DNA of 64,000 nt from Warburgia ugandensis (Eukaryota > Streptophyta > Magnoliopsida > Canellales > Canellaceae): positions 24,844,926 to 24,908,925 of the forward strand of contig CP141136.1 of assembly GCA_035236585.1 (NCBI GenBank). Direction: 5' to 3'. Shown here piece after piece: positions 61,888 through 64,000 of this stretch (the stretch's first letter is position 1; each line of letters starts with the position of its first letter). Below the pieces are notes generated by a model that searched no databases, was not told the DNA's origin, and saw nothing but the letters and a program-made list of their open reading frames with translations. Both the position numbers and the translations under genes were made by a program.

Positions 61888-64000
61888 TTAATAGCTATTT
61901 TCCTGCACCTCTTCTTCCTCATCAAGAATATCAAGACCATCATCAGAATCATCTCCTTGAGAGATGTTGACATCCTCCTCCTCCCTAGTCTCCTCATCGC
62001 CCTACTCTTCTCCAATATCCTCATATGGTTCTTGATGAGCATGAGCTTGAGATTGAGAAATGTGACTGCCCCTCTACCCCCTCCCTCGCCTCTGGTATTG
62101 CCTATTAGATGAAGCATCATGTTCACTTGATCCTTCGGCAAGCTCAACATCTAACCAGGTGAGGTCATCACCTTGATGCACCAGATCATCTCCAACATCT
62201 TTTGGAACAATCCATTCATCACTTTCCTCGACCTCTCTTAACAGAATAGGATTTGTATACGTTTGCATTTTCAAACGATCCTCATGTTGACGACAAAGGC
62301 GCTGATTGTATTGAACGAATATTAGATCGTTCAATTTTTTAATGTGCAGCCTATTCCTCTTCTTAGTGTGGATCTGAAAAGAAGATAAAAAAGAAGTAAA
62401 TATAAATTTAGAATACAATGAATGCTATACTAAATTACTAATAACTAATAACTAGTACTGTACTACATTTTAATATCTAAGTAGCTTATATTCTCGAAGA
62501 CACTCTAATTGCGCTCGCAAGGAGATGCAATGCATATCTGGGAGAGGGCCTTAATGGCGAATATTTGAAGCTGTGGGACTTCAGTGCCAAAGGTAATCCA
62601 CCACTCACCTACATTTTGGAAAAAAAAAATAATTTAAAGTTAAAAAAATAAATAAAACTTAAAACATAGGATAACATAAAATATTTACAAGGAGCTAGGG
62701 TTTTTCTTTTGCGTATTGCCAGGTTATTGCCAAACAAGCCTCTAGCATGTCTATAAAGAGATATCTGATCTATCACTATATCAGCCTCATTTTCATCATA
62801 TAACCTACTAATGGCATGCATTAGACCATTCTTGATATCACCATTACGCTCAATTTCAATGTCATGGTCATAATAGATGGACGGGTTGAGGTAATATCCC
62901 GCTACATGCAAAGGCTGGTGAAGCTAAGAACTCCATTTACTGCTGATAATCCCCCAAACATGAGTGGCCTGGCGCTCATCCCCTGCTAGATTGGCTTGAA
63001 TCTTGGCTTTGGCCTTGACTATAGCCTCAAAGATGTATCCCATCGCTGGCTTCTCCTCACTATCCACTAGCCTCAACACCTCTACGAGTGGAGCCATAAT
63101 CTTCAAACAGAATAGGATGTGGTTCCAGAAGCTGGTGCGCGATACAATCTTTTCAGCTCTTCTACCCTTAGGCCTTTTTGGTCATTTACTATTCATCCAC
63201 TCTGAACAGTGGAACATTGCCCTCAGCTCTGTCTTGAAATTGTGAATGCTCTCTAGGCTTAGGAAGTTGATGGTAAAGCGCGTCACTGCAGGCCTGACCA
63301 AATCCCTTTTTTTTGTAAACCTCCTCATAAGATGAAGGACATGTGTGTGGCTATATATAAAAATCGTCAACGCCTTAGCTTCTGCCACAGTTTTCTTCAC
63401 AATTGATAATTTTCCTATGTCCTCCAACATCAAATCAATGCAGTGAGCTGCACAAGGGGTCCAATATAAATGCGGCCTCCTCACCATCAACTCCCTTCCC
63501 GCAGCAACGTAGTTGGAGGCATTGTCAGTTATGACCTAAAATATAAAAAAGGTCAAATTACATAAGATGAACTTGCAGTATATGCTTATAAGCAATTTAA
63601 AATACTTAACAACTATTACCTGAACCACATTGTTCTCTCCAACTTCATCAATCACCTCCGTCAACATGTCAAGTATTAGGCTTGCACTTTTGACATGTGC
63701 AAACCCATCAATATATTTCAAAAATACTGTCCCAGTTGGACAGTTCACCAAAAAGTTGACAAGGGTGTGACCCTTGCCATCAGTCCACCAATTTGACATG
63801 ATGGAGCAGCCATACTTATAAAGGAATAATACCATGGAGAACTCTTGTATCAGTGTCACCTTAAGACTTAAAAGTAATATATACAAGGTTGCAAAAAAGG
63901 ACACTGAACACATACTTAATCCAATCACCTCTACGCTTATCTATGTATTCTTTTGTCTCCTTTACTTGTTTCTGAAGAAAATTCACCCTCAACTCGTGAT
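61888..64000 (-). pseudogene. hAT transposase pseudogene (DUF659 and dimerization domains)
   Basis: Exons on the minus strand. A partial exon is at the right edge. Next, 63830-63620 has YGCSIMSNWWTDGKGHTLVN (DUF659) and ends VVQ before GTAATAG. Then 63535-62689 (VITDNASNYVAAGRELM, HLYWTPCAAHCIDLMLEDIG, VTRF). Then 62608-about 62495 has EWWITFGTEVPQLQIFAIKA then CERN-stop-SVFENI (hAT dimerization; TGG to TAG). Finally, 62373-61888 has KKRNRLHIKKLNDLIFVQYN and an acidic tail EEEDVNISQGDDSDDGLDIL. Introns are about 80 bp with GT-AG ends at 63619/63536 and 62688/62609. The donor after FEN reads ATAAGC in place of GTAAGC. Two more in-frame TAG codons occur in the last exon. The element is inactive. 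Confidence 0.88.

Larger units (their letters stand above)
61388..64000 (-). mobile_element. hAT DNA transposon, right edge outside window
   Basis: A hAT transposase pseudogene (61888-64000) runs toward a terminus near 61388. There the sequence changes abruptly to a hairpin-rich, GC-rich subterminal block (AGGCGCAAGGCGC, CTAGGCGCGCCTAG, CGCCTAGGC) of the kind seen at ends of some plant hAT elements. The opposite terminus and the 8-bp target duplication cannot be seen, so the exact end is approximate. Confidence 0.7.

Overview
This is a repeat-dominated stretch of a flowering-plant nuclear genome. It is AT-rich, has long intergenic spans, and carries plant lineages of Ty1/copia and Ty3/gypsy retroelements, RTE and L1 LINEs, an Au-like SINE, a TRIM element, a hAT transposon with short introns, and NLR disease-resistance-type genes. 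Nothing in it looks bacterial, organellar or viral. I cannot name the species from the sequence.

The only intact protein-coding gene I support is a single-exon NLR-type gene on the minus strand (41030-43549, 839 codons). It lacks a coiled-coil domain, and its nucleotide-binding motifs have decayed although the reading frame is open. Two broken relatives lie on the same strand: an N-terminal fragment with its 5' flank at 1-1810 and an internal fragment at 49472-50464. Together they form a small, old NLR family separated by transposons.

Layout. 1-1810: NLR pseudogene and its upstream flank, interrupted by a three-LTR TRIM. 2217-2579: a foldback element. 3080-6000: a decayed L1 LINE containing an Au-like SINE. 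6200-9350: LTR fragments, one with a compound AG/TG microsatellite and one near a 44-bp minisatellite. 9828-17332: a copia element with both LTRs, split by a solo LTR. 18540-34903: a four-level nest (RTE LINE on +; long solo LTR; RTE LINE on -; two further solo LTRs), in which three insertions have direct target-site duplications. 35316-36919: a chimera of TRIM and long-LTR pieces. 36920-39640: unresolved repeat-like DNA. 39653-41029: a possible orphan first exon, a 45-bp LINE stub and the NLR 3' flank. 41030-46004: the NLR gene and upstream DNA. 46010-47697: a solo LTR. 47957-49470: SINE remnants and unassigned DNA. 49472-50464: NLR pseudogene. 50465-56594: a copia element with a perfect target-site duplication. 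56606-59440: a gypsy (Athila/Tat-like) LTR and protease remnant. 59480-60640: a GTGCAC-rich degenerate repeat. 61388-64000: a hAT transposase pseudogene and its hairpin-rich end.

Most coordinates for decayed elements come from reading both strands by eye. Boundaries given with a target-site duplication are exact; the others are approximate.
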